DNA of 64,000 bases from Ferrovibrio sp046294345 (GTDB lineage Bacteria > Pseudomonadota > Alphaproteobacteria > Ferrovibrionales > Ferrovibrionaceae). The position numbers and the translations under genes were made by a program. How positions within the stretch are numbered: position 1 is the first letter of the stretch; each line of letters opens with the position of its first letter. The notes below the pieces were generated by a model that was not told the DNA's origin, ran no database searches, and saw nothing but the letters and a program-made list of their open reading frames with translations. Below are positions 18,491 to 30,186 of this stretch, one piece after another. Where the stretch lies: NCBI GenBank assembly GCA_046294345.1, contig JBKBJT010000008.1, positions 1-64,000 on the forward strand, written 5' to 3'.

Positions 18491-19603
18491 TTACAGGGCG
18501 AGGTCGAATTTCCCGTCCGCCACGCTCTGCCCGTTCACCAGGATTTCCACCTTGTGCTCGCCGGCATAATAGCGGCGGGTGGTGATGGGCTTCAGGGAAT
18601 GAGCCTTTTCCAGCATTACGGTTTCGCCGGGGCCCAGCTGCGGCTTGGCCAGCTTGAACACCTTGGCCTGCCATCCGCCGCGAGCATTGCGCCAGTGGAT
18701 GGCATAATCCACTGACAGCTTCGCCGGCTTCTTGCCGTCATGGCGCAGGCTGATATGGAAGGCCAGCCGGTCGCCCACGCGATAGCGCGATCTGGCGATG
18801 GCGAAATCCAGCGCCGTGACCGGCGCCCTGTGATCGAAACCCAGCAGTGTCAGTGCCCGGCGGTCGCCTTTTTTCACCAGCGTGCGCAGGCCGTGGCGCA
18901 CGGCGTCGGCCGTGCCGTCGCGATCCTCGGCCTGCCAGCGCTGCATGGTGGCGATCACGACGTCCGGATTGTCCTTGGCGATGTCGTTCAGGTTGTTGGC
19001 CACCGAACGCCGCACGGAGTCATGCGGATCGGCGCGCAAATCCTCAATGATGTCCAGCACAGGCGCGGGGTCGGCGATGAAACGCTTCAGGCGCAGGCCC
19101 CAGGGCAGGCGCGGCCGCAGCCCCTCCGAACACAACCGGCGCACCGCCCAGTGCGGATCACTGGTCCAGCTTCGTACGGCCGCCATGGTCAGGTCGTAAT
19201 GCCGCTCGACGAAATACCGTATATCGAATTCCGCGCTGAAATGTTTGGTCATGTCGTGCAGGGCGTTCAGCGACAGCTCGGGATGCTCCAGCCCGTAGGC
19301 GCCGACGAAATTCAGCAGCGGCAGGTGGCGGAAGCCGCCCATGCCGTCGATGCCGCCCCTGCTGTCATCGGGGCCGAGGCTGTTCAACAGAATCTCCAGC
19401 GCGTCGGGATAATACGACGGCAGGTGATGGTGCAGGGCATTAGCGATGGCCCGCGCCCGCTGCATCAGCGACAGCGGCGGCAGGGCGGCCATCACCTCCT
19501 TGCGGAAACGGTCGGCCGGGAAGGCGGGATGCGCCGCAGCCACCCGCTCGGCGATGCCTCCCACGACGGTGGCGTTGTAGAAATCCTTCAGGGCATCGGC
19601 CAT
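18491..19603 (-). CDS. alkC: AlkC-like DNA alkylation repair glycosylase
   Basis: A 370-residue protein. Residues about 1-285 are helical HEAT-like repeats, with VRSWTSDPHWAVRRLCSEGLRPRLPWG and RADPHDSVRRSVANNLNDIA among them, as in AlkC/AlkD glycosylases that remove N3-methyladenine without base flipping. Residues about 285-370 form an Ig-like beta domain (YRVGDRLAFHISLRHDG), the extra domain that marks AlkC. ATG 19603 is the first start after the promoter; longer in-frame starts to 19741 would run through the LexA box. That box at 19635-19649 indicates SOS control. Substrate choice is inferred from the family. Confidence 0.82.
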   Translation of the reverse strand: MADALKDFYNATVVGGIAERVAAAHPAFPADRFRKEVMAALPPLSLMQRARAIANALHHHLPSYYPDALEILLNSLGPDDSRGGIDGMGGFRHLPLLNFVGAYGLEHPELSLNALHDMTKHFSAEFDIRYFVERHYDLTMAAVRSWTSDPHWAVRRLCSEGLRPRLPWGLRLKRFIADPAPVLDIIEDLRADPHDSVRRSVANNLNDIAKDNPDVVIATMQRWQAEDRDGTADAVRHGLRTLVKKGDRRALTLLGFDHRAPVTALDFAIARSRYRVGDRLAFHISLRHDGKKPAKLSVDYAIHWRNARGGWQAKVFKLAKPQLGPGETVMLEKAHSLKPITTRRYYAGEHKVEILVNGQSVADGKFDLAL

Positions 19604-19634
19604 CACTCGATCCGGGTTGATCAGGGCGGGTAAA

Positions 19635-19665
19635 GTTCCATATATGTTCCATTGTGGCCTGTCCA
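19635..19665 (-). promoter_or_regulatory. LexA (SOS) box within the alkC promoter
   Basis: GTTC (19635-19638), seven bases, GTTC (19646-19649) is exactly the GTTC-N7-GTTC direct repeat used by alphaproteobacterial LexA (GAAC-N7-GAAC on the coding strand). On the minus strand a TGGACA hexamer (19660-19665) is followed 17 bp later by TATGGA (19637-19642), so the box overlaps the -10 element. Transcription would start about 27 bp before ATG 19603. Confidence 0.75.
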
Positions 19666-19811
19666 GCCGCTTTGAGACCGGCCGGCGAAAATCCTGAAAA
19701 ACGACGCAATTTGATGGAAAACGGAGCGGGTGAGACGGCAAACGGCGGCTTTCGCCGGAAACTGTTCGGAAAGGCTCAAACGCGTCGAAAACCGACGCAA
19801 AAGGGTCGAAA

Positions 19812-19837
19812 TGATATCAGTGATATCATTGATATCA
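19812..19837. repeat. Three tandem TGATATCA palindromes, 9-bp period
   Basis: TGATATCA occurs at 19812-19819, 19821-19828 and 19830-19837, separated by one base each (G, T). Each unit is an 8-bp perfect palindrome. The array is about 130 bp before the ICMT-like gene and 200 bp before alkC. It could be a cooperative binding site for a small dimeric regulator; no regulator can be named. Confidence 0.7.
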
Positions 19838-19969
19838 CTTCGGCCCATCCGCCATGCCACCAGCCCATCCCATGCCCCGTTGGCATGTCATTGCGGCAAC
19901 GCGCCGCAGGCCTGATCGCGGAACGGCAATGGTTTCCATGTATGCTGGATCAAACATTGGAGCATTCCC

Positions 19970-20635
19970 ATGAGCCAGCCCCAGGCCGTCATGGCGTCGG
20001 CCGTGCCGGACAACGCCGGCCAGCACGATAACCTCAGCCGCGTCCAGCGCCGCCGGAAGCAGTTCGCGGTCGGCAGCGGCGTGCTGCTGCTGTTCGTTCT
20101 GCTCTTCACGCAGTCCGTTTGGCTGCCCGACACGATGGTGCATGAAGGGTTTGAATGGGCGGGTTATGCCCTGATTCTGGCCTGCATCTTGGGGCGTACC
20201 TGGTGTTCGCTGTATATCGGCGGCCGCAAGAAGCAGATCCTGGTGCAGCAGGGGCCATACTCCATGAGTCGCAACCCGCTGTATCTTTTCTCGGTGCTGG
20301 GCGGCGCCGGCGTGGGTTTCCAGGCCGGCAGCCTGATCACCGGGCTGGTGCTCGGCCTGTTCGTCTTCGCGCTGTTTTCCGTCGTGATCGCGCAGGAAGA
20401 GGCCTTCCTGCGCGACCGCTTCCCGGCCGAATTCAACGCCTATGCGGCGGCGGTGCCGCGCTGGGGCCCGCGTTTTTCGGCCTGGCGCGATGCGCCCGAG
20501 GTGATGATCCATCCCCGGCTGGTGCTGGTCACCTTCCGCGACGCCCTGTGGTTTCTGCTGGCGATCCCGCTGCTGGAAGGCATCGAACTGCTGCAGGAGG
20601 CCGGCTGGCTGCCGGTCCTGCTGCACCTCCCCTGA
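19970..20635 (+). CDS. Membrane methyltransferase of the isoprenylcysteine carboxyl-methyltransferase (ICMT) type
   Basis: A 221-residue protein with about four to five membrane helices. The C-terminal half has the ICMT/PEMT signature: LVQQGPYSMSRNPLYLFSVL followed by an acidic IAQEEAFLRDRFPAEFNAY segment, which binds SAM at the membrane face. Bacterial members are mostly uncharacterised and may methylate lipids or small molecules. GGAG precedes ATG 19970. It converges with the oxoprolinase gene 21 bp away. The upstream TGATATCA array may regulate it. Confidence 0.78.
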   Translation: MSQPQAVMASAVPDNAGQHDNLSRVQRRRKQFAVGSGVLLLFVLLFTQSVWLPDTMVHEGFEWAGYALILACILGRTWCSLYIGGRKKQILVQQGPYSMSRNPLYLFSVLGGAGVGFQAGSLITGLVLGLFVFALFSVVIAQEEAFLRDRFPAEFNAYAAAVPRWGPRFSAWRDAPEVMIHPRLVLVTFRDALWFLLAIPLLEGIELLQEAGWLPVLLHLP

Positions 20636-20656
20636 AGCCGCAAGGCGAGCGGCGGA

Positions 20657-24331
<3,675 letters not shown>

Positions 24332-24374
24332 GCTGGGCTCCGGAAGGCTTGGCCGAGATTAGAACGGGCCTGCA

Positions 24375-24406
24375 CGGTTACAAAACGTTGATAAATTGTC
24401 AACGTT
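24375..24406 (-). promoter_or_regulatory. Promoter and inverted-repeat operator of the 5-oxoprolinase gene
   Basis: Perfect 8-bp arms AACGTTGA (24384-24391) and TCAACGTT (24399-24406) flank a 7-bp spacer. On the minus strand a consensus -35 TTGACA (24397-24402) is inside the repeat, with TAACCG (24375-24380) 16 bp on as a -10. Repressor on the repeat would block polymerase. The winged-helix gene just upstream is the natural candidate. Confidence 0.65.
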
Positions 24407-24429
24407 GAAGGACCGCTCCGGCGCCCGGA

Positions 24430-25023
24430 TCACAGCGAGGCGGCGGCGCGGGCGGCCTGGTCGTACATCCCGGACAGGATTCGCATCAGTTCGGCGATGC
24501 GCGACAGGTCGGCTTGGCCTTCTCCCATCTGGGCCTGTCCCATCTGGGGCTGGCCGATCAGGGCATAGGCCTCGCCCAGCAGTTCCTCGCGGATCTTGCG
24601 GTATTCCAGGCACAGCGTCCGGCCCTTGGCGGTGGTGGAATAGAAGATCTCCTTGCCGCGTCGCTCGCCGCTGACCAGGCCCAGGCGCACCATCTTCTTG
24701 AGGCCGTAATTCACCGTGTGGCTGTCCTCCACATTCAGCACGAGGCAGAGATCGGCCAGCCGTTTGGGGCGGTCGCGGTGATTGATGCTGTGCAGGACCA
24801 TGACGTCCAGCGCGGCCAGGTCGGGCTGCCCAGCCGCCGTCATGCAGCGCACGATCCAGCGCGCGAAGGCGTTGCCGCTCATCATCAGGGCGAATTCGAA
24901 CTCGCTCAGGGCGGTCAGCTTTTCGCTGGCCAGATGAGCCGAGGAGACGATGGGCCGCCGCGGGGAAGCGGGCTTTGCCGTGACGGTTCTGCTACCTGCG
25001 CGACGGGTCTTTGGTTTGGTCAT
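24430..25023 (-). CDS. Winged-helix (MarR-type) transcriptional regulator
   Basis: A 197-residue protein. A basic tail (KPKTRRAGSRTVTAKP) precedes a winged-helix domain: LDVMVLHSINHRDRPKRLADL, then NVEDSHTVNYGLKKMVRLGLV as recognition helix and SGERRGKEIFYSTTAKG as wing, the MarR pattern. A short repeat GQPQMGQAQMGEGQ links it to a C-terminal helix. ATG 25023 begins the basic tail; longer starts upstream to 25218 enter the divergent EamA gene and are rejected. It lies 98 bp upstream of the 5-oxoprolinase gene, whose promoter carries an inverted repeat, so it probably controls that gene. Confidence 0.75.
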   Translation of the reverse strand: MTKPKTRRAGSRTVTAKPASPRRPIVSSAHLASEKLTALSEFEFALMMSGNAFARWIVRCMTAAGQPDLAALDVMVLHSINHRDRPKRLADLCLVLNVEDSHTVNYGLKKMVRLGLVSGERRGKEIFYSTTAKGRTLCLEYRKIREELLGEAYALIGQPQMGQAQMGEGQADLSRIAELMRILSGMYDQAARAAASL

Positions 25024-25174
25024 GGCCTTGCCTGTTTGCTGGTCCCGGCTGCTCTGAAAGCGGGCAATCTCTGCCGTTTGCGGGGCTTGCGCATACCCGC
25101 CCTGCATCCGATGCATACCCATACGGGAAAGAAGCGTAGCCCCTGACCGGCCGGGTTTGCTAGGGTCCCCGCCC

Positions 25175-26095
25175 ATGAAGCCCCAGCACCTTGCCCTGAT
25201 GCTGCTGATATGCGCCATCTGGGGCTATAATTTCGTCGCCTCGAAGATCGCGGTGTCGCAGTTCCCGCCTGTCTTCTTCACCGGATTGCGCTTCCTGGGA
25301 CTCGCCCTGCTGATGGCGCCGTGGCTGAAGTGGCAGAAGGGGCAGATGCACCTGGTCCTGCCGGCCGCGCTGTTCATGGGCACCCTGCATTTCGCGCTGA
25401 TGTTCAACGGCATTGCCCTGGCCGACGATGTGGCGGTGGTGGCGGTGGTGGTCCAGCTGGGGGTGCCGATCTCAACCCTGATGGCCTGGGCCATGCTGGG
25501 CGAACGGGTGCGCTGGAAACGTGGCGCCGGCATCGCGCTGGCTTTCCTGGGCACCATGGTGATCAGTTTCGATCCGAAAGTGATGGGGTACCAGGGCGCC
25601 ATCCTGTTCTGCATCGGCAGCGTGCTGGCGATGTCGTACGGTCAGATCCTGGTGCGCCGGATCCGCGATGTCGATACCTTCTCCATGCAGGCCTGGGTTG
25701 GCATGGTCAGCGCGCCGAGCCTGCTGCTGATTTCCTTCGTGGCCGAAAGCGGCCAGGTGCAGAGCGCGCTGGAAGCCGACTGGGTGGGCTGGGCCACTGT
25801 GGGCTATGCGGTGCTGGGCGTTTCGCTGGTCGGTCATGGCGGCGCATACTTCCTGCTGCGGCGCTATCCGGTCAGCGTCGTCAATCCCGGTTTCACGCTG
25901 GCGCCGATCCTCGGCATCGTTTCCGGCATAGTCTTCCTTGGCGAGAGCCTGAGCTTTCGTGTGCTGATCGGATCGGCCATGACCATAGCCGGTGTTCTGA
26001 TCGTGACATTGCGCGAAGCCAAGGTCGCGGAAGCGCGCGGCCTGACCCCGGCGGAAGCGCCTGACAAGGCCATTGGCAAGATAGCGGGCGAGTAA
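25175..26095 (+). CDS. EamA/DMT-family membrane transporter
   Basis: A 306-residue protein with ten predicted membrane helices in two EamA repeats. The first starts LMLLICAIWGYNFVASKIAV, the second near residue 145; LGERVRWKRGAGIALAFLG and LGESLSFRVLIGSAMTIAG are the conserved ends of the two halves. Family members export amino acids, metabolites or drugs; the substrate is unknown. ATG 25175 follows AGGG; a TTG at 25157 is less likely. It stops 7 bp before the amidase gene and is probably co-transcribed with it. Confidence 0.85.
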   Translation: MKPQHLALMLLICAIWGYNFVASKIAVSQFPPVFFTGLRFLGLALLMAPWLKWQKGQMHLVLPAALFMGTLHFALMFNGIALADDVAVVAVVVQLGVPISTLMAWAMLGERVRWKRGAGIALAFLGTMVISFDPKVMGYQGAILFCIGSVLAMSYGQILVRRIRDVDTFSMQAWVGMVSAPSLLLISFVAESGQVQSALEADWVGWATVGYAVLGVSLVGHGGAYFLLRRYPVSVVNPGFTLAPILGIVSGIVFLGESLSFRVLIGSAMTIAGVLIVTLREAKVAEARGLTPAEAPDKAIGKIAGE

Positions 26096-26102
26096 TCTGG
26101 TT

Positions 26103-26867
26103 ATGCGTCTGATCGATCATCCTTCACCAAATTTCGATGAGCGCACGGGGCGGCGCCCGGTCAACATGGTTGTTCTGCATTACACCGGGATGCCGAGCGC
26201 GGCGGTCGCATTGCAGCGGCTGAGCGATCCCGAGGCCAAGGTGAGCGCCCATTACATGATCGACGAAGACGGCACGACCTACCGTCTCGTGCCGGAAGAC
26301 AAGCGCGCCTGGCATGCCGGCGTGTCGTTCTGGCGCGGCGTGCGCGACGTGAATGCGCGTTCGATCGGCATCGAACTGGTCAATCCCGGTCATGAATTCG
26401 GTTATCGCGAATTCCCGACCGTGCAAATTGACGCCCTGCTCGAACTGCTGCGCGATATCGCTGCCCGGCACGAGGTGATGCCGGGCAATTATGTTGGCCA
26501 TTCCGACATCGCGCCCCAGCGCAAGGAGGATCCGGGCGAGCTGTTCCCCTGGCATCGCCTCGCGGTCGCCGGCTTCGGGCGCTGGCCGGCCTGGGATTTC
26601 ACCGTGTCGCAGCATGCGCCGGCCCTGCAGCCCGGCGATCGTGGCGGCGCCGTGCTGGAATTACAGGTGGCGCTGGACCGCATCGGCTATGGCATCGAGG
26701 GCAGCGGCGTCTACGACCCGCTCACCGAGGCCGTGGTGCGGGCGTTCCAGCGGCATTACCGGCAATCCCAGGTGGACGGGGTCAGCGATCCGGAAACCAC
26801 CAGCCTTATCCATCACATCTCGACCCAGGTCAGCATGCGGCGTTCCTGTTCGGAAAAGAACGCCTGA
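26103..26867 (+). CDS. N-acetylmuramoyl-L-alanine amidase (AmpD/AmiD type) with peptidoglycan-binding domain
   Basis: A 254-residue protein. Residues about 15-160 are an Amidase_2 domain: VVLHYTG gives the first zinc His, IGIELVN the Glu, and VGHSDIAPQRKEDPG the second His and the Lys/Asp end of the active site. Residues about 185-240 match a PG_binding_1 repeat (GGAVLELQVALDRIGYGI ... VVRAFQRHYR). It cuts the amide between muramic acid and the stem peptide. No signal peptide is visible at the chosen start, so a cytosolic recycling role is as likely as an exported one. Confidence 0.88.
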   Translation: MRLIDHPSPNFDERTGRRPVNMVVLHYTGMPSAAVALQRLSDPEAKVSAHYMIDEDGTTYRLVPEDKRAWHAGVSFWRGVRDVNARSIGIELVNPGHEFGYREFPTVQIDALLELLRDIAARHEVMPGNYVGHSDIAPQRKEDPGELFPWHRLAVAGFGRWPAWDFTVSQHAPALQPGDRGGAVLELQVALDRIGYGIEGSGVYDPLTEAVVRAFQRHYRQSQVDGVSDPETTSLIHHISTQVSMRRSCSEKNA

Positions 26868-26879
26868 CGCGCTTTCGCC

Positions 26880-26908
26880 TTGACGGCGGGGTTGGCTGAG
26901 CCTACCTC
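26880..26908 (+). promoter_or_regulatory. Promoter of the RNase P RNA gene
   Basis: TTGACG (26880-26885), 17 bases, TACCTC (26903-26908). The predicted start of transcription 7-9 bp later falls on the first base of the RNA's terminal helix at 26917. Confidence 0.6.
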
Positions 26909-26916
26909 TGCGCCGT

Positions 26917-27310
<394 letters not shown>

Positions 27311-27343
27311 GCTTTTTCCGAATTCTTTGCCGGCTTCGACTGT

Positions 27344-27910
27344 CTAACGATTCACGCGCAGCAGGAAGGCATCCGGAATCTGTTCCGGGCATTCGGTGAA
27401 ATGCGGCTCGAAGATCGCCGAGAAACCCTGCTTGGCCCGGGTGTCGAGGCACCATTTCTTGCCGTCGGTCCCTCTCAGCGACAGACCGCCGCCCTTGATG
27501 TCCCACAATTGCGGCAGTTGCTCGAGCATCGCAGTGTTCAATGCACAGGCCGACACCACCAGCAACTGGCTGCGCGGTTCCATGGCCAGGCAGTAGGCGG
27601 GATTGGCGGCGAAGAAGACCTGGTAGCCGCCGGGCTGTAGCGGTCGGCTGATGAAAAAGCCCTGGCTCTGGTTGTCGATATTGAATTCGCAGGGCGAGAG
27701 CAGGGCGGCGGCGCGGATCCGCTTGGGATCGTTGTTCACCAACTGGGCGGTGAAGCACTGGTTGTTGGCGGTGCTGGCGACGATGGCGAAGCGCTTCAGT
27801 GCCGGAACGTCGCGGGGCAGAAACTCGTTCACCGCCCCCTGGGCCATGGCGCTGTCGGAGACTGCCAAGGTGGCTAGCAGCGTCACACATAAAAAGAGAA
27901 TTGCCCGCAT
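27344..27910 (-). CDS. Secreted protein of unknown function, possible beta-trefoil
   Basis: A 188-residue protein with a clear signal peptide (RAILFLCVTLLATLAVSDSAMA, cleavage before Gln). The mature part has Cys residues in the contexts NNQCFTAQL, ALLSPCEF, PAYCLAM, VSACALN, KKWCLDT and FTECPEQ, enough for three disulfides. Repeated short segments with QLWDI and LSLRGTDGKKWCLD resemble ricin-type beta-trefoil lectin repeats, but the match is weak. It is alone, convergent with rnpB and divergent from the dcw cluster. No function can be assigned. Confidence 0.7.
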   Translation of the reverse strand: MRAILFLCVTLLATLAVSDSAMAQGAVNEFLPRDVPALKRFAIVASTANNQCFTAQLVNNDPKRIRAAALLSPCEFNIDNQSQGFFISRPLQPGGYQVFFAANPAYCLAMEPRSQLLVVSACALNTAMLEQLPQLWDIKGGGLSLRGTDGKKWCLDTRAKQGFSAIFEPHFTECPEQIPDAFLLRVNR

Positions 27911-28214
27911 CTAGGCTTTCTTTGGGTTGTGTGGCGGCAACAAAGGGTCATTGCCTGCCGGTGGCTCCCTGCCTCGATGTGTAAACGGACCGGCGACGGG
28001 AGACAAGCAAAGATCGCGGGAATATTAAGCGAACATATATGGTATTTAATAGGATCGAACTCAGTGCAAGTATCGGTGATCATTGGCAGGAATCGCCATT
28101 ACAAACCGTTAAAATCCATTGACGCCCATATAGGCCCATGTTATCCCATCTTATCCCAGGCTATGACCACCCAAGGGGGGTGTACGGCCGGGGAGGGAGC
28201 TTGGGGGCGGCTGA
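27911..28214. other. Upstream region of the dcw cluster
   Basis: This 304-bp region is AT-rich from about 28015 to 28120 and contains the MraZ box and probable promoter (28114-28158). From 28160 on it turns G-rich (runs of five to six G), giving a leader of about 55 nt before the mraZ start. No gene is seen. Confidence 0.6.
28114..28158 (+). promoter_or_regulatory. MraZ box and promoter of the dcw cluster
   Basis: NCCCA pentamers occur at 28124, 28134, 28144 and 28154, exactly 10 bp apart, with a degenerate fifth (ATCCA) at 28114. On the minus strand these are TGGGN repeats with 5-bp spacers, the known MraZ-binding pattern. A -35-like TTGACG (28119-28124) with TATCCC 17 bp later (28142-28147) lies inside the array, so MraZ would compete with polymerase and autoregulate the cluster. 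Confidence 0.82.
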
Positions 28215-28670
28215 GTGGAATTCTTCCTCTCAACCTTTCGGAACCGGATCGACGCGAAGGGACGAGTGTCCGTTCCGGCGCCGTATCGCGCCCTGTTGTC
28301 CCGCAAGCAGCCCGAAGGCGGCCTGATCCTGGGCCCCGATATCGCCGCGCCGGCCCTGGTGGCGGGCGGCCGTGACTATCTCGACGGCGTCAATCGCCGC
28401 ATCGATGAACTGCCGGACCTGCATCCCGAGCGCGAAATGCTGATCGACGGCCTGCTGCCGTTCCTCAGCGAACTGAATCTCGACCAGGAAGGCCGCATCC
28501 AGCTCGGGCCGCAATTCCTGGATCACGCCGGCCTGGCCGCGCCGGGCGAGGCGGTGTTCGTCGGCCGTCGCCATTCCTTCCAGATATGGGAGCCCAAGGC
28601 CTGGGATGCCCGCGCCGCCGAGGCGCGGGCCAAGGCCGCCGCCTATTTGCGCGGGGAGGGTAAGCCTTGA
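28215..28670 (+). CDS. mraZ: Transcriptional regulator MraZ
   Basis: A 151-residue protein with the two MraZ half-domains: LSTFRNRIDAKGRVSVPAPYR at the start and ELNLDQEGRIQLGPQFLDHAGL near residue 85. Both carry the conserved D-x-x-GR-hydrophobic motif. MraZ forms a ring that binds TGGGN repeats in front of its own operon. The start is GTG 28215, which gives the canonical N-terminus; no closer ATG is in frame. First gene of the dcw cluster; its stop overlaps the rsmH TTG by 4 bp. Confidence 0.95.
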   Translation: MEFFLSTFRNRIDAKGRVSVPAPYRALLSRKQPEGGLILGPDIAAPALVAGGRDYLDGVNRRIDELPDLHPEREMLIDGLLPFLSELNLDQEGRIQLGPQFLDHAGLAAPGEAVFVGRRHSFQIWEPKAWDARAAEARAKAAAYLRGEGKP

Positions 28671-29686
28671 GCGCGGCGGATCGTTCCCGCACCGCCACGA
28701 AAACCGGCCACGAAAAAGCCGCAAGCACAGCGCATCTTTCGGTGATGTGTGCGGAAGTGGTCGCGGCGCTCAATCCTCGTGCCGGCGACTTGGTGGTGGA
28801 CGGTACGTTCGGTGCGGGTGGTTACAGTTCAGCCCTGTTGGCGACGGCGGAGTGCCAGGTGATCGGCATCGACCGCGACCCGCGCGTCCGCGTCCATGCC
28901 GACCGGCTCAGCGCACAATATCCCGACCGTTTCCGTCTGCTGGAGGGCTGCTTCGGCGACATGGCCGACCTGCTCGCCGGTATCGGCGTAACAGCCGTGG
29001 ATGGCGTGGCGCTGGATATCGGCGTGTCTTCCATGCAGCTCGACCAGGCCGAGCGCGGCTTCTCCTTCCAGCAGGACGGTCCGCTCGACATGCGCATGGG
29101 CGCCACGGGTGAGACCGCCGCCGATATCGTGAACGGCCGCGACGAAGCCGAACTCGCCGACATCATCTTCCTCTACGGCGAGGAGCGCCGCGCCCGCGCC
29201 GTGGCGCGCGCCATCGTCGCCGCCCGCGCCGAGGCCCCGATCACCCGCACGCGCCAGCTGGCCGAGATCGTCGCCCGCGTGGTGCGGTCCGTACCCGGCA
29301 TCCATCCGGCCACCCGCACATTCCAGGCGTTGCGCATCGTGGTGAACGACGAACTGGGCGAATTGAGGCGCGGCCTTTTGGCGGCCGAGACGCTGCTGAA
29401 GCCCGAAGGCCGTCTGGCCGTGGTGTCGTTCCATTCGCTGGAAGACCGGGTGGTGAAGCGCTTCCTCGATCGCCGCAGCGGCAAACAGGCCGGTGCGTCC
29501 CGCCATCTGCCCCAGGCAGCCACCGAGGCGCGGGCGCCGTCCTTCACGCCGCTGCACAAGGGCGCGCTGGCCGCCGGCGAAGCCGAAATCACCGGCAATC
29601 CGCGCGCCCGTTCGGCCAAGCTGCGTGCCGCCAAACGCACGGCCGCGCCGGCCTGGCCTGACGACGACATGCGGGAGGCAGCATGA
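28667..29686 (+). CDS. rsmH: 16S rRNA (cytosine(1402)-N(4))-methyltransferase
   Basis: A 339-residue protein; it methylates N4 of C1402 in the 16S rRNA P site. Motif I is VDGTFGAGGYSSALL near residue 43 and the family motif VSFHSLEDRVVKRF is near 247. The conserved HLSVMCAEV segment starts before the first ATG (28745), so the start must be upstream; TTG 28667 overlaps the mraZ stop and follows GGGGAGGG (28651-28658), a strong ribosome site. Its stop overlaps the ftsL ATG by 4 bp. Confidence 0.94.
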   Translation: MSAADRSRTATKTGHEKAASTAHLSVMCAEVVAALNPRAGDLVVDGTFGAGGYSSALLATAECQVIGIDRDPRVRVHADRLSAQYPDRFRLLEGCFGDMADLLAGIGVTAVDGVALDIGVSSMQLDQAERGFSFQQDGPLDMRMGATGETAADIVNGRDEAELADIIFLYGEERRARAVARAIVAARAEAPITRTRQLAEIVARVVRSVPGIHPATRTFQALRIVVNDELGELRRGLLAAETLLKPEGRLAVVSFHSLEDRVVKRFLDRRSGKQAGASRHLPQAATEARAPSFTPLHKGALAAGEAEITGNPRARSAKLRAAKRTAAPAWPDDDMREAA

Positions 29687-30186
29687 GCCGCGGCCTTTCG
29701 ATTATCGCCCTGCTGCTGCTCGCCGTTGTGTCCTTCGGCCTCTACCAGCTGTCTTACGAGGTGCAGCGGCTGGAAGAAGAACTGATCGAGATGAATCGCG
29801 CGCTCAGCCAGGAGCGTGAGACTATCGGTGTGTTGCAAGCCGAATGGAGTTACCTCAGCCGGCCGGAATACCTGCAGGACAAGGCCCAGCGTCTGCTGGA
29901 AATGCGCGCCGCCACGGCGCGCGACATCATCGCCATCGATGCTCTGCCCTGGCGTCAGGATCGCGGCCAGGAGCATGGCCAGCCGATGGCCGCTGTGCCC
30001 GGCACTCCGCCGGCTCAACCGGTTGCAGCCATTCCTGCGCCGGCGCCGGTTATCCCCTCGCTGCAGGTCGCCGCCAAGCCCGAGGCGGCGCCTGCCGCTG
30101 CGCCTGCCGCGAATTTCGATGCCGAGGTGGCCGCCGTACTCGGTGCCATGCAGCGTCCGGTCAATGATAAGCGGAGGGCCCAGTAA
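29683..30186 (+). CDS. ftsL: Cell division protein FtsL
   Basis: A 167-residue bitopic membrane protein. One N-terminal membrane helix (LSIIALLLLAVVSFGLYQL) is followed by a coiled coil (about 25-60) and a YLSRPEYLQDKAQRLL segment typical of alphaproteobacterial FtsL. FtsL forms a periplasmic complex with FtsB and FtsQ and activates FtsWI. Residues about 95-150 add a Pro/Ala-rich tail not present in short FtsL proteins. ATG 29683 overlaps the rsmH stop; the TAA shares a base with the ftsI ATG. Confidence 0.9.
   Translation: MSRGLSIIALLLLAVVSFGLYQLSYEVQRLEEELIEMNRALSQERETIGVLQAEWSYLSRPEYLQDKAQRLLEMRAATARDIIAIDALPWRQDRGQEHGQPMAAVPGTPPAQPVAAIPAPAPVIPSLQVAAKPEAAPAAAPAANFDAEVAAVLGAMQRPVNDKRRAQ

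Larger units (their letters stand above)
19604..19969. other. Divergent intergenic region between alkC and the ICMT-like gene
   Basis: This 366-bp stretch holds the alkC promoter and LexA box (19635-19665) and three tandem TGATATCA palindromes (19812-19837). The middle (19680-19810) is richer in A runs than the genes around it and shows no convincing coding sequence. Open frames across it exist on both strands but lack start context and conserved motifs. Confidence 0.6.
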
